Below, in pieces: positions 1-13,007 of a DNA stretch of 64,000 nucleotides. Both the position numbers and the translations under genes were made by a program. The notes under the pieces were generated by a model. That model worked only from the letters and a program-made list of their open reading frames with translations. It did not search any database and was not told the origin of the DNA. Source of the DNA: Mucor racemosus (lineage: Eukaryota; Mucoromycota; Mucoromycetes; Mucorales; Mucoraceae); NCBI GenBank assembly GCA_027405735.1, contig JAPEHQ010000003.1, forward strand, positions 1,674,001 to 1,738,000, written 5' to 3'. The first letter of the stretch is position 1. Every line of letters starts with the position of its first letter.

Positions 1-3000
1 AGACCCAACCGGTGTGTGTTTGTTCGAAGACCATCCAATTCGGTAACAACTATGAGGTTTTAATTAGTATAAATCAGCAAATATTTCATTCAAATACAGT
101 TATTACCAACAAGGGGGACAATAATTGACCATTTTTGACATTTAAGCAACTTCTTTACAAGATCAAGATGCCCAATAAAGCAATTGGTATCAAGTACCAA
201 TATTGTTTTACCTGGAATGATGCATTCTCTCAGGTAATTTAAGCGAGCTTCTCTTTCCTTGGCACGAGCAGGCAAGCGACGATATCCAAATCTTTCTTCT
301 GCTTCAGACGAGACAACAATGGATTGTAGTTGCTCACGACGTTTTTTCAATTGAGTCATGAAATCATCGCCTTCGTTTTGTTCATCAAAACCAGTTTCAC
401 TAGATAGCAATACATCATCATCCATTTCTGCAATTGTAGTGGTACCAATTAGTGAATTATCCTCTTGAATTTCATCATACAAATTATCAGCAATTTGATC
501 GAGTTTCTGTGTGCTATTTGCTACTTCATTCGCCAACGCAACAGCACGCTTTTCTACACTCTTTGAGATGGTGAATATTTCTTCTACGGGATCATAATAC
601 AAAATATCATCTAAGTGCTATTGATCAATCAGAATTAGTTAATTATCCGTATAGATACATTTTCTTTTTAAACAAAACTCACCTTGACTAGTGTGAATCC
701 ATAATCCAAAATCTTCATTTTTCGTCGAGACACAGTGTTAGTATCAAAAGAAGCTGTTTTAGTAAATCTAGCATCCGGTTCTAACTTTAAGAATCTCCCA
801 TGTATTTCATCTACCCAACCAAGTCCTCTCAGGAGGCTTTCTTCTGGTAAATCTGGTTCCTTTCCAAGAATTGCGAGTATCTTTTTTGTAAATTCGTATT
901 CCAAGTCTGAGGAATTAGTATTAGAAGCATTGTTTGCTGAACGGCTGTTGCTATCTTCCTCTTCCTCTTCCTCCAGCAAATGCTTATTCACCATATCATA
1001 CTTATCATCTGTTGGTAATTCTAATAATAATTTGTTTAAAAATTGGAGTAACAATGGCCAGAAAGCAGGTGATATCTTGGAATCGCGATTCTCATTTGCA
1101 GCAGTTAAACGCTTGCCTTGAGGAAAGATAAAATCGTAGCCAATGTCACCTACTATAGTTTCCCATAAGGATACTTGATCCTTAGATCTAATACACACGC
1201 CATTCAGAACCATCCAATGAAGTAAAATTTCAATGTAAACAAGCCAAGCATAAGTGTCTGTGTCATTCATTTGATCTTCTTTATCAGATCCACTTTTATG
1301 AATTCGATTCTTATTTTGATCAAGCACTGGCCCGAACAAAAACTCTTCATTTTCAGTGTAGTTGAGCGATATGTGTGGTAATTGGGGTAATTGGGGCACT
1401 GATGGACTTGGTAACAGAGGGTCAAGGTATCTTCGGAGCAATTCAACCGCAATTTGACATGTTAAATCAATTTCACGAGAAAATAAAACGCTGTCTCCCG
1501 TCTCCTCGGCCAATTTCTGATATAGCTGTTCATCACTAGTTTCAAGATTGAACCGTTTAGCAGAATTACTAGAGAGCAACTTTGTGAATTTGGAATTAGC
1601 AAAATCATAAGTATACAGAGATGAAAGACACACAACTACAGTTTCGAGCCAGAAAAGATGAGTTTCAGATAGTTTCTTGGGGTCATGTAAAGCAGGTTTT
1701 AACGTTTGATTGTCCAATACAATTGGCTGATCGAAGCCATCTTGCTTTGATTGTGTGTGATTAATCTCAAACAGAGTATCGAAAAAGACACGCTTTATTC
1801 TGGAAAACTCATCTAAGCCAATCTTGGTAAACAACATGCCATGGAGTCGAATAAATAATGCAGGAATGGTCATATTTTTATCAAGCTCCATATCCATTTT
1901 AGGACCTTTGGAACGTCTTGATTTTTGCTTTGAATTATTTCCAGTCGTGCTTGCTTCAATATTTTTCTGTACCCAACGCCGATTACCCTCAAACAGAGCA
2001 AGCATGCTCTCTCTTGCATTTAAAAATCCATTACGGCGTACCATCAAACTACGAGTACTAAAATAAAGTTTATGGAAATCTTGACCTTGAGTATGAAGAT
2101 GAGGTGGTTGCTGTAATAATAAGGACAAATTGAAATACAAATTTCCTTTAGCAGGCATTAGCCATGTTCCTACAGAGTAAAATCTCCAGGCTTCTTTGAA
2201 TGCTTCTTCTTTAGTCCATGTGGTTATAGATTCTTGATGTATTTCTTCTTCTGATGATGAAATCTCAGCGTCAAGTGTTGTAGGAAAATCTTCTTTTTCA
2301 GGAGTGTAAGCCCATCGATACCTAGCAATATCGCCTCTCAAAGGAATGCAATTATACCATTTGTATTTTCTAGTGCGTCTCCATAGGTTCAAGTAATTAT
2401 CCATATCACTATTTGAATCGTCGTCTACACTTTTCAAGAACAATGCAAGTTTCAAATAAAAATCATCAGCTAATTCAAGGTAATGTAGAAAAAGAGTCAG
2501 TATTATTCTTGCTTGCTTCAAATGCAATCTATTATCGCTCAGTTTTGCTTCTTCGGGTTTTGGCTTTTCAACCTTGATAAATGTCATGCCTCCTCCTTCA
2601 TGAATCACAGGAATCTCGGTAATGTTACTATCGTTACCATCTTCATCGTCAAAAAGCATTGATGCTAGTTCACTTTGTGCTTTGATGGGTTCGATAGAAT
2701 TTGCGGCTGGATTAGTGTTGAGAGCAGCAATGTCGCTAGCGGATTTCCTCAATGCTTTTCTGAATTGATCTACCAAGCTATACACAGCACGCTTCCAACA
2801 CAAACTTTCTAATCCTTTTTTCTCGGCATATTCAAGATCACAAGTCAATATTTCCAGATATTTTTCTCCCAATAATAAATGTAAATTAATTTTCTCATTC
2901 CAAATCTTCTCAACATCTAATATATCCTGTTCCACTATCACAGATTGTTCCTGAGTGCTTATTTTTCTGTCTCCTCCCGACATATCTCTTCTATCATGAG

Positions 3001-3667
3001 ACACAGCTTGCTGTGAAACTCCATTATTTTCATTAAAACATGGCAATGAACGAGATGTTACTGATACTTCTTCAAGTTTGGCTTCGATAGTTTTTAATGA
3101 TGAAATTAAAGCCTTTAGTTTCTTGCGTTTGATTTCTTTGTTTGCATCTTCCTCTGATATTGGTACATTTACGACATTTTGCTTTGCTGGATTAGGTGTG
3201 TCTTTTTTATTATCTGACGCTGCTGCTACTTGAGGTCTCTTGTTAACTATCTTTTTGTCGACTGGTGAAACAGTTTTTCGTGTAATGGGCTTGTCAATCT
3301 TTCTAGAGACATTTGAATGTGGTGCTAATGATTCATCTGCGCCCCATAGTTTTCTTCCTGAAACAGGAGGATGTCTTCTAGACAATAAAGCTGAATCAAT
3401 GTCAGTCTTTTCTCTTCTTGAAGAGTTTGCAGATGATGCTGATGCTACATGTTGACGAGATTGTACTTTTCTTTCATTTATTTCAGGTTCGTCCTCGTTT
3501 TTAAGTTGCTGTTTGTTAAATGCTATTGGATTATCTGAACGAGGATCAAATAATTGTCTTCCAGAACTGCTACTTGTATTACTAGACTCTCTGGAGATAA
3601 GCAATTTTCCATTGCGTTCAAAATCACTATCTTTTCTTCTTGGGTTACTCCCTTTTCTTCTGCTCAT
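1..3667 (-). CDS. EST1A/SMG6-like telomerase-binding / NMD endonuclease, partial at 3' end
   Basis: Likely EST1/SMG6 family protein, an RNA-decay factor that binds RNPs through an Est1 domain and cuts RNA with a C-terminal PIN domain. Exons read 3667-683, 617-107 and 49-<1 (introns 682-618 and 106-50, both GT-AG). The phases join cleanly. About 1180 residues are visible and the C-terminus is cut by the window edge. The N-terminal third is basic and disordered. The middle carries the Est1 signature (WRFYSVGTWLMPAKGN, then HLHTQGQDFHKLYFSTRSL). Exon 2 ends inside a PIN domain (ILVLDTNCFIGHL) and exon 3 continues it with VVVTELDGLR, as in SMG6, including the first acidic residue of the active site. 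An upstream TTG at 3706 is open in frame but the ATG at 3667 (MSRRKG) is the sensible start. Divergent from the UTP5 gene. SMG5 and SMG7 are less likely because of the intact PIN core. Confidence 0.88.
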
Positions 3668-5476
3668 GTTATTTCGCAATATAAAGTTGTTATTTAATGC
3701 TACCAATAGGAAAAAGTTAGTAAATCATTTGCAGAACCTTAATTCCAAATCATGAGTTTACTTGTTAATAAAATTCATTAGTGATGAGGCTAGGAATAAT
3801 ATTTGGTATGTACTGCAAGTTATCAAAAAGAAGTTTAGTAGTTGATAAAAGAAAAGATAACCGAAATGATGTACAAATCTATCTATCGGAGTACAGTGAC
3901 TTGTGCGGATAATAGTAGTGGAATTTGATGATTTGGATGGATTCCCTAGAGAAAGCAATATTTATGGGCCGTGAAAGGCAATTATCTATTAAATATCATT
4001 CAGTTCAATTAGATTTTCCTGTATTCTTCAAAAAATTAGCTTTATACACTAATTTTTGCGAAAGAAACTTCACAAAAAAAGAAAATCATCGATATCTATA
4101 TTTGAAGAGTTTTAGAATGTGTTTTGCACTACTTTTTTTCAAATCAAACCATCAATTTAACTTGAAGAGCAATTATCTTATAGGTCAGTATTTTTTGTTT
4201 GCTCTAAATCAACATCAAATTGGCTGTTTGAGGCTTCCATATGCAAAAACTCACTTGAAGCGGGAACTCAAGTTTTCGATTTTGGGATAAGATTTATAGT
4301 GTTACAGTTACATTTTTTTCAGTCTTTACTTGAACAATACATATTAGATCCTAATCCAAATCTAAAATTGGCAGAGGTGGTAATAATTTGAACATAATAT
4401 CGCCAATTCATTAATTTTAGCCAAAATTTTAGTATTTGAATGCGACATTCCGTTGGACTCTGGCCATTTTGAGACCTCAAAAGCATACCAAACAAATGTA
4501 GTCGTCTGGGAGACTGGTAGAATTGCATTTATTTACAATTTCATAGACCATCATTTCAACGTGATTTTTCCCTTACCATACCTCGTCCAAAATTTCAATT
4601 TTAACAAATTTCAATTTTTCACCCAAAAAATGAGACTTTTTACTAAGATATATATTAGAGTAAAGTGACCAGAATTTTAATAGTTTTTCTATGAAATTAT
4701 TTATTTGGAGGTCATGAACCAATTTTGTAGATTTTTCTTAAAAAGACTAAAATCATGCATTTAAAAAGATTTAGAGTTCATTTATTCATGAATATAAAAA
4801 TAAAAAATTTATTTGAATAGAGAATTTTAAAATGCATAATTGATCTTATACCATATTTTAATTTTAGTTATATGCAATCTACTGTTAAAATCCTTGAAAG
4901 TTTTTTTTTTAAAAAAAAATGGCAACCAAAACAAAAATCCAGAGGAACTACGAAAAAACATTTGAACTCCGTTGCGAATGATTTTTTTTTCTGGTGTAAA
5001 TTTTCGTTTTGCTTGCTCATGTTCATCCAACAGGGCAACACAGTAATCGTAAGAAATCTCGGTATTTCAGAACTTTTCTTAGCTAATTAGATGTCAAAAA
5101 ATTCGAATTTCGCAGTTAGAACTCTGCAGGGTTTGATAATGTAGAGCAGTGGTCATCCAAATTAAATATTTATCATAAAATAATCCGCTCGTTCATCTAA
5201 AATCAAATTATAATTGATTTATCTATTTTGGAGCGTACAGAAGTTAATCCAATTGTATATCCTATGAGAGAATACACATCTCAAGATATATATATAGAAG
5301 TACAAAGGTATTTTCTTCAGGTAGCACCGCCACACAATCCATCACAATGCCTTTGCAAAGCAGTCGTGCATCGTGACTACAGATAAAAAGGAAAAGCAAT
5401 TTTTTTTTGTAATTCTTGAATGTCAATCGAAATCGAACAGCAATAACCACTTCTTCCAACACTCTAACATCATACT
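3668..5476. other. Divergent intergenic region with a diverged repeat fragment
   Basis: This 1.8 kb AT-rich stretch separates the SMG6-like gene (minus) from UTP5 (plus) and must hold both promoters. No convincing coding exon was found. Positions of about 4310-5000 are related in order and wording to about 61310-61870. Both have a core with AAAGCATACCA followed by GACTTTTTACTAAG and AAAACTAAAATC, so this is an old dispersed repeat of about 0.6-0.7 kb. Confidence 0.6.
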
Positions 5477-7691
5477 ATGGGTAAAGTCACTCACAAGAGA
5501 AATCCTGATACTTCTACAGTAGAAACATCGGCCAATGCATCCGAAAATGCCGGCATCGTCATTTCTGCATTCGACAACAGTACCACTGCTGACCATTTCG
5601 CTTTGATTACACATGCTGTTGACCGTCATCGTCTTCGCATCTTTAACGTTCGTTCCGGTACTGTTAGCAACGATTATTCAGCTCAAGAAAAAGAAAAGAT
5701 TACATGTTTAGCTTGGGGATATATGAAAGATACTGGTGATTTACAAGTAAGAAAAAGACAATTACCTGTCATTTGAGTAATAGATTACTCATTTTCTTTT
5801 TTAATACTTAGGCTAATACTGTACAAGCTTTCAAGAAAAAGAAGAGCGGTGTTGCTTCTTTATCTAGAGTCATTGCACTCGGTATGCAATCTGGCTCTAT
5901 CGCCATGTATTCTCTTTCTCATGGCGCCATTGTTAAGAAATTAATTGGTTCTCATACTACACCAATTACTGATTTTGTCATGAACAAAGATGGATCAAAG
6001 GGTTATTCAGTAGCAGAAGATAATTTAATTGTTGAATGGGATATTGAGGAGGGAAAAGAAACATTGTAAGTAATGCAAGTAGTTTTAAATAGGTATACGA
6101 AATATTAAAATGAATTGATAGCAAATGGAAAGCTGATGCAAAGAATGTTCGTAAATTGAAGTTGAGTCATGATGAAAAGAAATTAGCAACAGCAGGCCAC
6201 ACCATCACGCTTTGGGATTTGAACACACATAATGTTATCAAGAAATTTACTGGACATGCCAGCGCCATCAAAGAATTATCATTCTCACACCAAGATGATG
6301 TTTTAGTGTCCAATGCCGAAGATGATCGTTATGTTAATGTTTGGGATGCTCAATCAACCAATACCAACTCAAATAATCTCACTGCATTGACATTGGAAAC
6401 AAATGTATCACATATCGATTTTTCCAATACAGAACCATCTGTTTTAGCAGTTACAGATGATGGTCTTGTTGGAATTTGGGAGAATGCTTCTTTAACAACC
6501 GCACAAACCAGCAGTGCTAGTAATAGAAGAAAGATGATGCGTTCCATGACAAAAGAAGCTGATGCTAATATTAAGATTGTTTCCACTACATCTGAAGACA
6601 CTGTTATTCCCATTTTAGCTGCTAAATTTGTTACTGATAATGGTGGAAAATCTATCATGATTGCTCGTGGTTCCAGTGTAAAGCCTTCTTTTGAAGTGGT
6701 TAAATATGCAAATGAAGAAACAGGTGCTATTTTGCCTGATATCACATTGACTAGACAACCAATTACCAATTATTTGATCGATACTGCATCTATTGCAGCA
6801 AATAATTTGAGAACCACCCGCAAAGCATATGACGAATCAACAGTTACAGTAGTTGGAAACACAGATTTTGCCATCAAAGGACCTACAATGGCAACTAACG
6901 AAGATGAGGAAGAAGTAGATGAAAACACAGAATTATCGATTGAACAAAAACTTCAAAGTTTAGATGTAGTTGACACAACATCAACAAAAAGTAAAAAGAA
7001 TAATAAGAAAAAGACAATCGATACACCATCAGCTGGATCATTACAAACAGTTTTAGTGCAAGCATTACATTCAAATGATGCTGGTTTATTAGAAGCATGT
7101 TTACAACACACAAAACCTGATGTTATCAATAATACAGTGAGAAGATTACCAACAGAATATTTAATTCCTTTATTACTTGAATTGATTCAAAAGTTTCAAG
7201 AAAAGCCTGGTCGTGCTCCTGTACTTTTAGTTTGGATCAAATCTGTTCTTTTAATTCATACAGCTTATTTAATGACTGTACCTGATTTAGTCGGTAAACT
7301 TTCAAATTTCTATCAAGCTTTAGATACTCGCCTTGGTGTATTCCCTAAATTACTTGCATTACGAGGTCGTTTAGATATTGTTCAAAGTCAAGTCAATGTC
7401 AAATCTTATTCTAATATTAACGATAAACAATTACAACGTGCTCAATTAGCAGAAAATGTTTATGTGGAATTAGATTCAGATGATGAAGCAGATGCAGATG
7501 AAGATTTATCAGACATGGATGAACAAGATGAAGAGGACATGTCAAGTGACGATGAAGATGAGGATGAAGATATGGTATGTTTATAGTATATCAATCTTAT
7601 TGCTAAACCCTAATCCTAACCCTAAATCTAAAAAAACTATTAGGATAACATGTCAGAAGACGATGATAGTGAAGAAGAGGATGACCTCTAA
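5477..7691 (+). CDS. UTP5: UTP5 / WDR43-like U3 snoRNP (t-UTP) subunit
   Basis: Small-subunit processome protein for pre-18S rRNA transcription and processing in the nucleolus. Four exons: 5477-5746, 5812-6065, 6122-7574 and 7644-7691, giving 674 residues. The first ~330 residues contain WD40 blades (for example LWDLNTHNVIKKFTGH and YVNVWDAQ). After a Lys/Asn-rich linker, residues ~478-590 match the Utp12 domain (LQTVLVQALHSNDAGLLEAC ... RLPTEYLIPLLLELIQKF ... PVLLVWIKSVLLIHTAYLM). The tail is strongly acidic, typical of UTP5/WDR43. The last exon codes only for acidic residues, and its upstream intron holds telomere-like CCCTAA words. The ATG at 5477 is the first in frame after a pyrimidine-rich leader. 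Only 154 bp separate the stop from the PLD start downstream, so the two genes are tightly packed in tandem. Confidence 0.9.
7602..7628 (+). promoter_or_regulatory. Telobox-like CCCTAA repeats in UTP5 intron 3
   Basis: Intron 3 (7575-7643) contains AAACCCTAATCCTAACCCTA, that is three CCTAA words in a row, two of them full CCCTAA. The complement is TTAGGG, the fungal telomere word. Teloboxes near ribosome-biogenesis genes are known in other eukaryotes. A role here is only inferred, and chance in AT-rich DNA is possible. Confidence 0.4.
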
Positions 7692-7845
7692 TAAACCCGG
7701 AGATGAAATATAATTTGGCCTGTTTATACAACAGTTACACCAAGTATCAAATAGACTTTTTTGTGCAATAAATAAAACAATATAAAATAAATTTCTACGC
7801 CCTTAGATCTCTTGTTCTCTTTTTGTTTTTTTTAAAAAACTAATA

Positions 7846-10800
7846 ATGTCTTTTTTTACAAATCTTATCGAGCAAGTCAAAGACGTCTTTGAAGGTTCTT
7901 CTGAAAAAAAACCAGAAGATCAAGATGACGATTTTATTGAACAACAGTTGAATAATGAAAAACATCGTTATGATTCATTTGCTGCTGTTAGACATGATGC
8001 TCAAGTAAAATTTTTTATTGATGGTCAAAACTATTGTTGGGCTGTTTCTGAAGCTATTGAAAATGCCAAGGAATGTATTTATATTGAAGACTGGTGGTTG
8101 GTAAGTTTGATTTTTTGTAAAATTAATCATCATATAAATATATATTAATTCGAGACAAAATAAACTTTAGACCCCTGAATTGGTAAATGCAACAAATTTG
8201 GTAAAAATGTAATCTCGATAATTTAACTGTAATTTTTTGATATAGTATATGCGTCGTCCTCCTTCCAAGTATCCCGAATATCGTCTTGATACTTTGTTAA
8301 AGAGAAAGGCCGATCAGGGCGTCAAGATCTATGTCGTTGTATACAAGGTAAACTTGTTGTTGATATGGTTTATAAAACGGGTTTAGTTGAACAAAAGGAA
8401 ATACCTTATTTTAATAGGAAGTTGAATTGGCATTAACTTTGGATAGTCGTCATACAAAGGATACTCTTCAAGCTTTGAGTGAGAATATCATAGGTATGCA
8501 CACGCTACTTTGGTTTTACATATTTTATTTTGCTAATGTAAATTGCTAGTTATGAGACATCCTGATCATGATCTTGGAGGCACTTTCTTCTGGTCTCATC
8601 ATGAAAAGTTTGTTGTTGTTGATAATGAAATTGCTTTCCTTGGTGGAATTGATTTGTGCTTTGGGTAAGTTTTGAACTATTTATTATGCATATGAAAATG
8701 CTAAAATTACGATTGTTGGCGTTGATAACAAATTAGTCGTTGGGATACTCATGGTCATCCTTTGGCCGATTTCAGCGGAAGCAACGCCGAAAGTGAACTG
8801 TTCCCAGGTATTAATAGAACTAATTTAACATCATATATGAATATAGACTAACATCTTTTGAAAAAAAAAAAAGGCCAAGATTATAGTGATGCCCGTGTAA
8901 GAGATTTTGAACATGGTAACTATATGAATACTATTATTACAATATTATGACCAACCAGTTAATCAACTTTTATTCAACTAGTCAAAGAATGGGATATGCG
9001 TCTCATCGATAAGACGGTTATTCCTAGAATGCCATGGCACGACATGTCTTTATGTGTTGTAAGTGTGAAACGTAACGCAATTGCATATGCCAAAACAGAC
9101 TAATAAATTTTTTCGTTCTATAGAAAGGTACACCCGTCCTTGATGTTGCTCGTCATTTCTGTGAACGTTGGAACTTTATTAAACATGATAAAGCCATGAA
9201 TAAGGATAATATCCCATTCTTGCAACCTCCTCTCGGTGGTATGGGTCAACAACAACGTTATATTGAAGAAAATAGTGAAGAACATCATTATCAAAGACAA
9301 CGTCATAGACATAGAACTCATGGTGTAACAGGTACTATGAGAGCTCAAGTACTTAGAAGTAGTGCTAAATGGAGTTCCGGTATTGAACTTGAGGTAAATA
9401 GCAATAAACTTTACGACGATCACTATAGTAATAACATAATATTCTTAGCATTCTATTCAAAATGCTTATATTGCAACTATTCTTTCTGCTGATCATTATG
9501 TTTATATCGAGAATCAATTCTTTAGTAAGTTGTTACACTGTATTGTCTCTGTGTTTCAAATCATCTAACCTTGGGCATTTGTGTGTGTGTGTGTGATTAG
9601 TTAGTGCAACAGATAATAAGGACACCAATATTATCAAGAATCAAATTGCTAACGCCATTGTTAAGCGTATTATTCGTGCTCATGAAGAACAAGAGAAATT
9701 CAAGGTCTTTGTATTAATGCCACTTATGCCTGCTTTCCCTGCTGATCTCAGTACCAAGGATGCTGCAACTGCAAGGTAAAATAAACTCAAATCTATAGCA
9801 AAAAAGAAAAGAGACACTAATTCATGTATATGTAAATGTTTAGATTGGTTATGCATTATCAGTACATTTCCATCTGTCGTGGTAATGACAGTATTGTAGA
9901 GAGACTTAAGGCTAGTGGTATTGATCCCGATCAATACATTCGTTTCTACAGTTTAAGAAGTTACGATCGTATTAACCGTAGTAAAGTTGAAGAATTCCTT
10001 GTTCAACAAGCTGGCTATTCCAGCACTACTGAACAACAGCTTCATCGTGCTGGTGGTCAAGAAGGTGATCGTGCTGGTATTGTTCATCATGCCGGTGACC
10101 AAGACTTTGCCAGAGGTACTCGTGGTGAATTCAGCGTTGAAGAAGAAGTTGAATATAGTCGTGTTCCTGATGATGAAGATGTGGAGCGTCACCGTCATCG
10201 TTATAACGAAGATGGAGAAGATAACTATGGTGGTGATGGCGATTATGAGGAAGGAATTGCTGCTGATTCTATTGCCAAAGACGCAATGTTGAACGGTGAT
10301 GTTGAAAACGAACCTTGGGTTAATGATACCAAGGAAGAACAACCACGTGATGCCGATGCTGAAGCTGAAGAGGCTAGTGATTATGTTACTGAAGAACTTT
10401 ATATTCATGCTAAGGTTTTGATTGCTGATGACAAGGTTGTCATTATGGGTTCTTCCAATTTGAATGATCGTTCTCAATGTGGTGATCGTGATTCCGAAAT
10501 TGCTTTGCTTGTTGAAGATAAAGATACCATTCCATCTAAAATGAATGGTAGATATGTAAGTTTTTCCGCTAAATTTATGCACAAAATACTTACATCATTT
10601 ATTAGTATGAAGCTAGTCGTTTCGCTGCTACTTTGAGACGTAACTTGTGGAAAGAACATTTGGGTCTCTTACCTCATACAGAGCCTGATCAGTTGACTAA
10701 TGCCATGTTGCCTTTACCTGTTCCTCAAATCGATGATAGTTTAAGTGAAGAAGATGGATTGGTTATGGATCCTCTTGATGATGAAACACTTGACAGATGG

Positions 10801-11149
10801 AATTCCACCGCAAAGACCAACACTGAAGCCTTCCGCGAAGTATTCCACTGTGTTCCTGATGATACAGGTAAAAAATTTATTTAAGCTTTTTTGCAAATTG
10901 AATTCTCCTCCCTAATCACTATTAATAGTAACCAATTGGGAAGAATACAAGTCATTCTACCCTGATCCCAGCCAAATCGATATCGGTCATGTTCATGACC
11001 CTGAAATGTCCGTTGATGATATCAGAGATAATTTGAGTAATATTCGCGGCCACTTGGTAGAATTCCCTTATCGTTTCTTGGAAGGTATTGATCTTCAAGG
11101 TGAATCCATTCCATTCATTGGAGATGATATCCAAGAATTATATACTTAA
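7846..11149 (+). CDS. Phospholipase D (HKD family), short form without PX/PH domains
   Basis: Hydrolyses phosphatidylcholine-type phospholipids to phosphatidic acid, probably on the cytosolic face of membranes. Thirteen exons: 7846-8100, 8246-8347, 8418-8493, 8550-8664, 8737-8807, 8874-8915, 8982-9058, 9124-9393, 9449-9524, 9601-9775, 9844-10555, 10606-10867, 10929-11149. All junctions are GT-AG and the phases close to 817 residues. HKD motif 1 is HEKFVVVD (H162, K164, D169) followed by [11 protein letters not shown] motif 2 is HAKVLIAD (H608, K610, D615) followed by [20 protein letters not shown] precedes the second half, as in eukaryotic PLDs. The protein starts directly at the catalytic region with no PX or PH domain. 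An acidic, low-complexity insertion (about residues 480-600) separates the conserved blocks before motif 2. One intron contains a (GT)n run at 9581-9594. Confidence 0.93.
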
Positions 11150-11925
11150 ATTTTTGTAACTGTTTCATTGAAATAAATTATTGATATCTATTATTACGAA
11201 AAGCTAGCTCGTTTTTAAATTTTAGACCTCCACATTTGTTATCGAATATCATTCTGAAAAATGTTAAGCTAGGGTAATATTCAAGCCACTTTTTTCAAAT
11301 AGAAAAATTAGGAAATGCTTTTCGGATTATGGTGATTATTGGAAAAACAACATTTCCTAGATTAACTACTTCCAAACGCAAGAAATAATTCTTTGAAGTG
11401 AAGAAAGATGAAATAAATGGGCTTTTAATCGTAGAGATTTTATCATTAATATGCGGTGATTCAATGCTACATTCCTTGTTGTTTCCCTTCTTGGTTCTCC
11501 TCTCCCGATATTTTGAATACATTTAAAAATGACATGATCCTTGGCCTTTGAATCAGCTCATTTTTTTGATTTTTTAATATAAAAAGACATCAAGTATAAA
11601 AACAAGTAAAAAATAATTCTCTTTTACTTTTCCATCTTCTCAACCCTTTTTTTAACCTTCAATTGATTTTTAACATTTAAGCGTGCGCGCATTTTCGTTC
11701 CTAACTTATGAATCATCCGGGACAGTACGGAAAAAAGCTAACATTTGCGGGGTAGAGTGCCGTAATCAATATAGTAAGAGGAATGAGGCTTGTTACCATT
11801 TATTTGGTTGCTGCACCCTCCCAAACAATTCATAAAAAAAATTGATGATATAATAAAAACCACGTTTTGAAAGCATTTGTCCTTCTTTTTCTCAACAAAA
11901 AACATAACCCCTCTCTCAATCAAAT
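11150..11925. other. Intergenic region
   Basis: AT-rich spacer between PLD and the next small gene. AATAAA-type signals occur just after the PLD stop. Pyrimidine-rich runs near 11620-11680 and 11880-11920 look like the leader of the downstream gene. Nothing else is recognisable. Confidence 0.5.
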
Positions 11926-12312
11926 ATGACAATCATCGCTAGTCTCCCATTTTTCAGCCTTTTTTCATCACAATCCAAGCCTGATCGTATTCGTAAGAGT
12001 ATCGGTCCTATCTCTACTGTTCTTAAGCGTCAACCATTCTCATCAACATCTCAACGTGCTCTTCCTAAATCATCAAACTACTATCAATATAAAGACGCTG
12101 GTTCTCCTAATACAAATAGTAGTAAAGGCCCTGAAGTTGTCACCGAGAACTCAATTCTTAGTAATTTCCCAAGACCCAACTTGATGCCAACACTTCATTT
12201 CTCTTTATTTGGTGGTTATCAATCACCTACTGAAGGTGATCAAACTAGAAGGTCTGCTTCACAATGTAACAATTGTTCTGGTCCTCATTCAACTGATTTC
12301 TGTCCATGTTAA
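11926..12312 (+). CDS. Small protein with C-terminal zinc-knuckle-like Cys/His motif, unknown function
   Basis: Single-exon gene of 128 residues. I do not recognise the family. The N-terminus (MTIIASLPFFSLFSSQ) is hydrophobic and could be a weak targeting segment. The middle is Ser/Thr/Pro/Asn-rich and basic. The last 15 residues hold CNNCSGPHSTDFCPC, a CX2CX3HX4CXC arrangement, which is one residue shorter than the CCHC zinc knuckle between the second Cys and the His. The ATG follows a TTCTC-rich leader like those of neighbouring genes, and codon choice resembles the flanking genes rather than the repeats. The 3' side is very T-rich with several AATT/ATATAT runs. It is probably a real lineage-specific gene. 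Confidence 0.6.
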   Translation: MTIIASLPFFSLFSSQSKPDRIRKSIGPISTVLKRQPFSSTSQRALPKSSNYYQYKDAGSPNTNSSKGPEVVTENSILSNFPRPNLMPTLHFSLFGGYQSPTEGDQTRRSASQCNNCSGPHSTDFCPC

Positions 12313-13007
12313 TGACCAAAAGAAGCCTCTTTCAATTGACAACAAATTTATATATTTTTACTTACTTATTATTCTTCTCCAGTCTTTATCTTTTTCAATT
12401 AATTGTTCACTTTCTTTTCATAACAATTGTATACAAACAACATTATCTATGTATATATATATATCATACATTCAACATTATATTAACAATTCATGCTTTT
12501 ATCAAATTAAACATACTTATATACATACATCCAAATCATGCTTTTATCTCACACTTTTTTCTTTCTTTTTTTTCTTTTTCTCTTTTTTCTAATGTGTCAC
12601 ACAAGAATACACATGGTTTATTGTAATTATCATAGTAATTGATGATGTCCTACAAAGCAATAAGTGGTTTAATTGGAATATTATAGGGGCAATTTAACGG
12701 GATTTATGATTTTCTTTTAATGAAAGGAGGCAATTCGCCATGATTCCTAATGGAATCATAAAATGAAGATGTTTACATACACGAATAAACGTGTAAGTTT
12801 ATATATAATTAATCTTTATCGACAACAATTGCCTATAAATTCTCTCCTTTTATATTTACATTTAGCTTTATAGTTATAGTAAAAATCAAGAAATCTCACT
12901 TAATTTCTGTACCTAATAGGATAATTAAATGATTGACTTTATTAATTAAACACTATAATAATAACATTGATAATAATTATATATGCTATATTTAAGCCTA
13001 GAATCCT

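Noticed and set aside
735..1121. Open frames opposite the SMG6-like gene
   Set aside because: Low-complexity antisense shadows of the coding strand.
3925..4290. A 121-codon plus frame between SMG6-like and UTP5
   Set aside because: No ATG context, no domain, composition like the surrounding AT-rich spacer.
9953..10582. 209-codon minus frame opposite PLD
   Set aside because: Antisense shadow of the acidic PLD exon 11.
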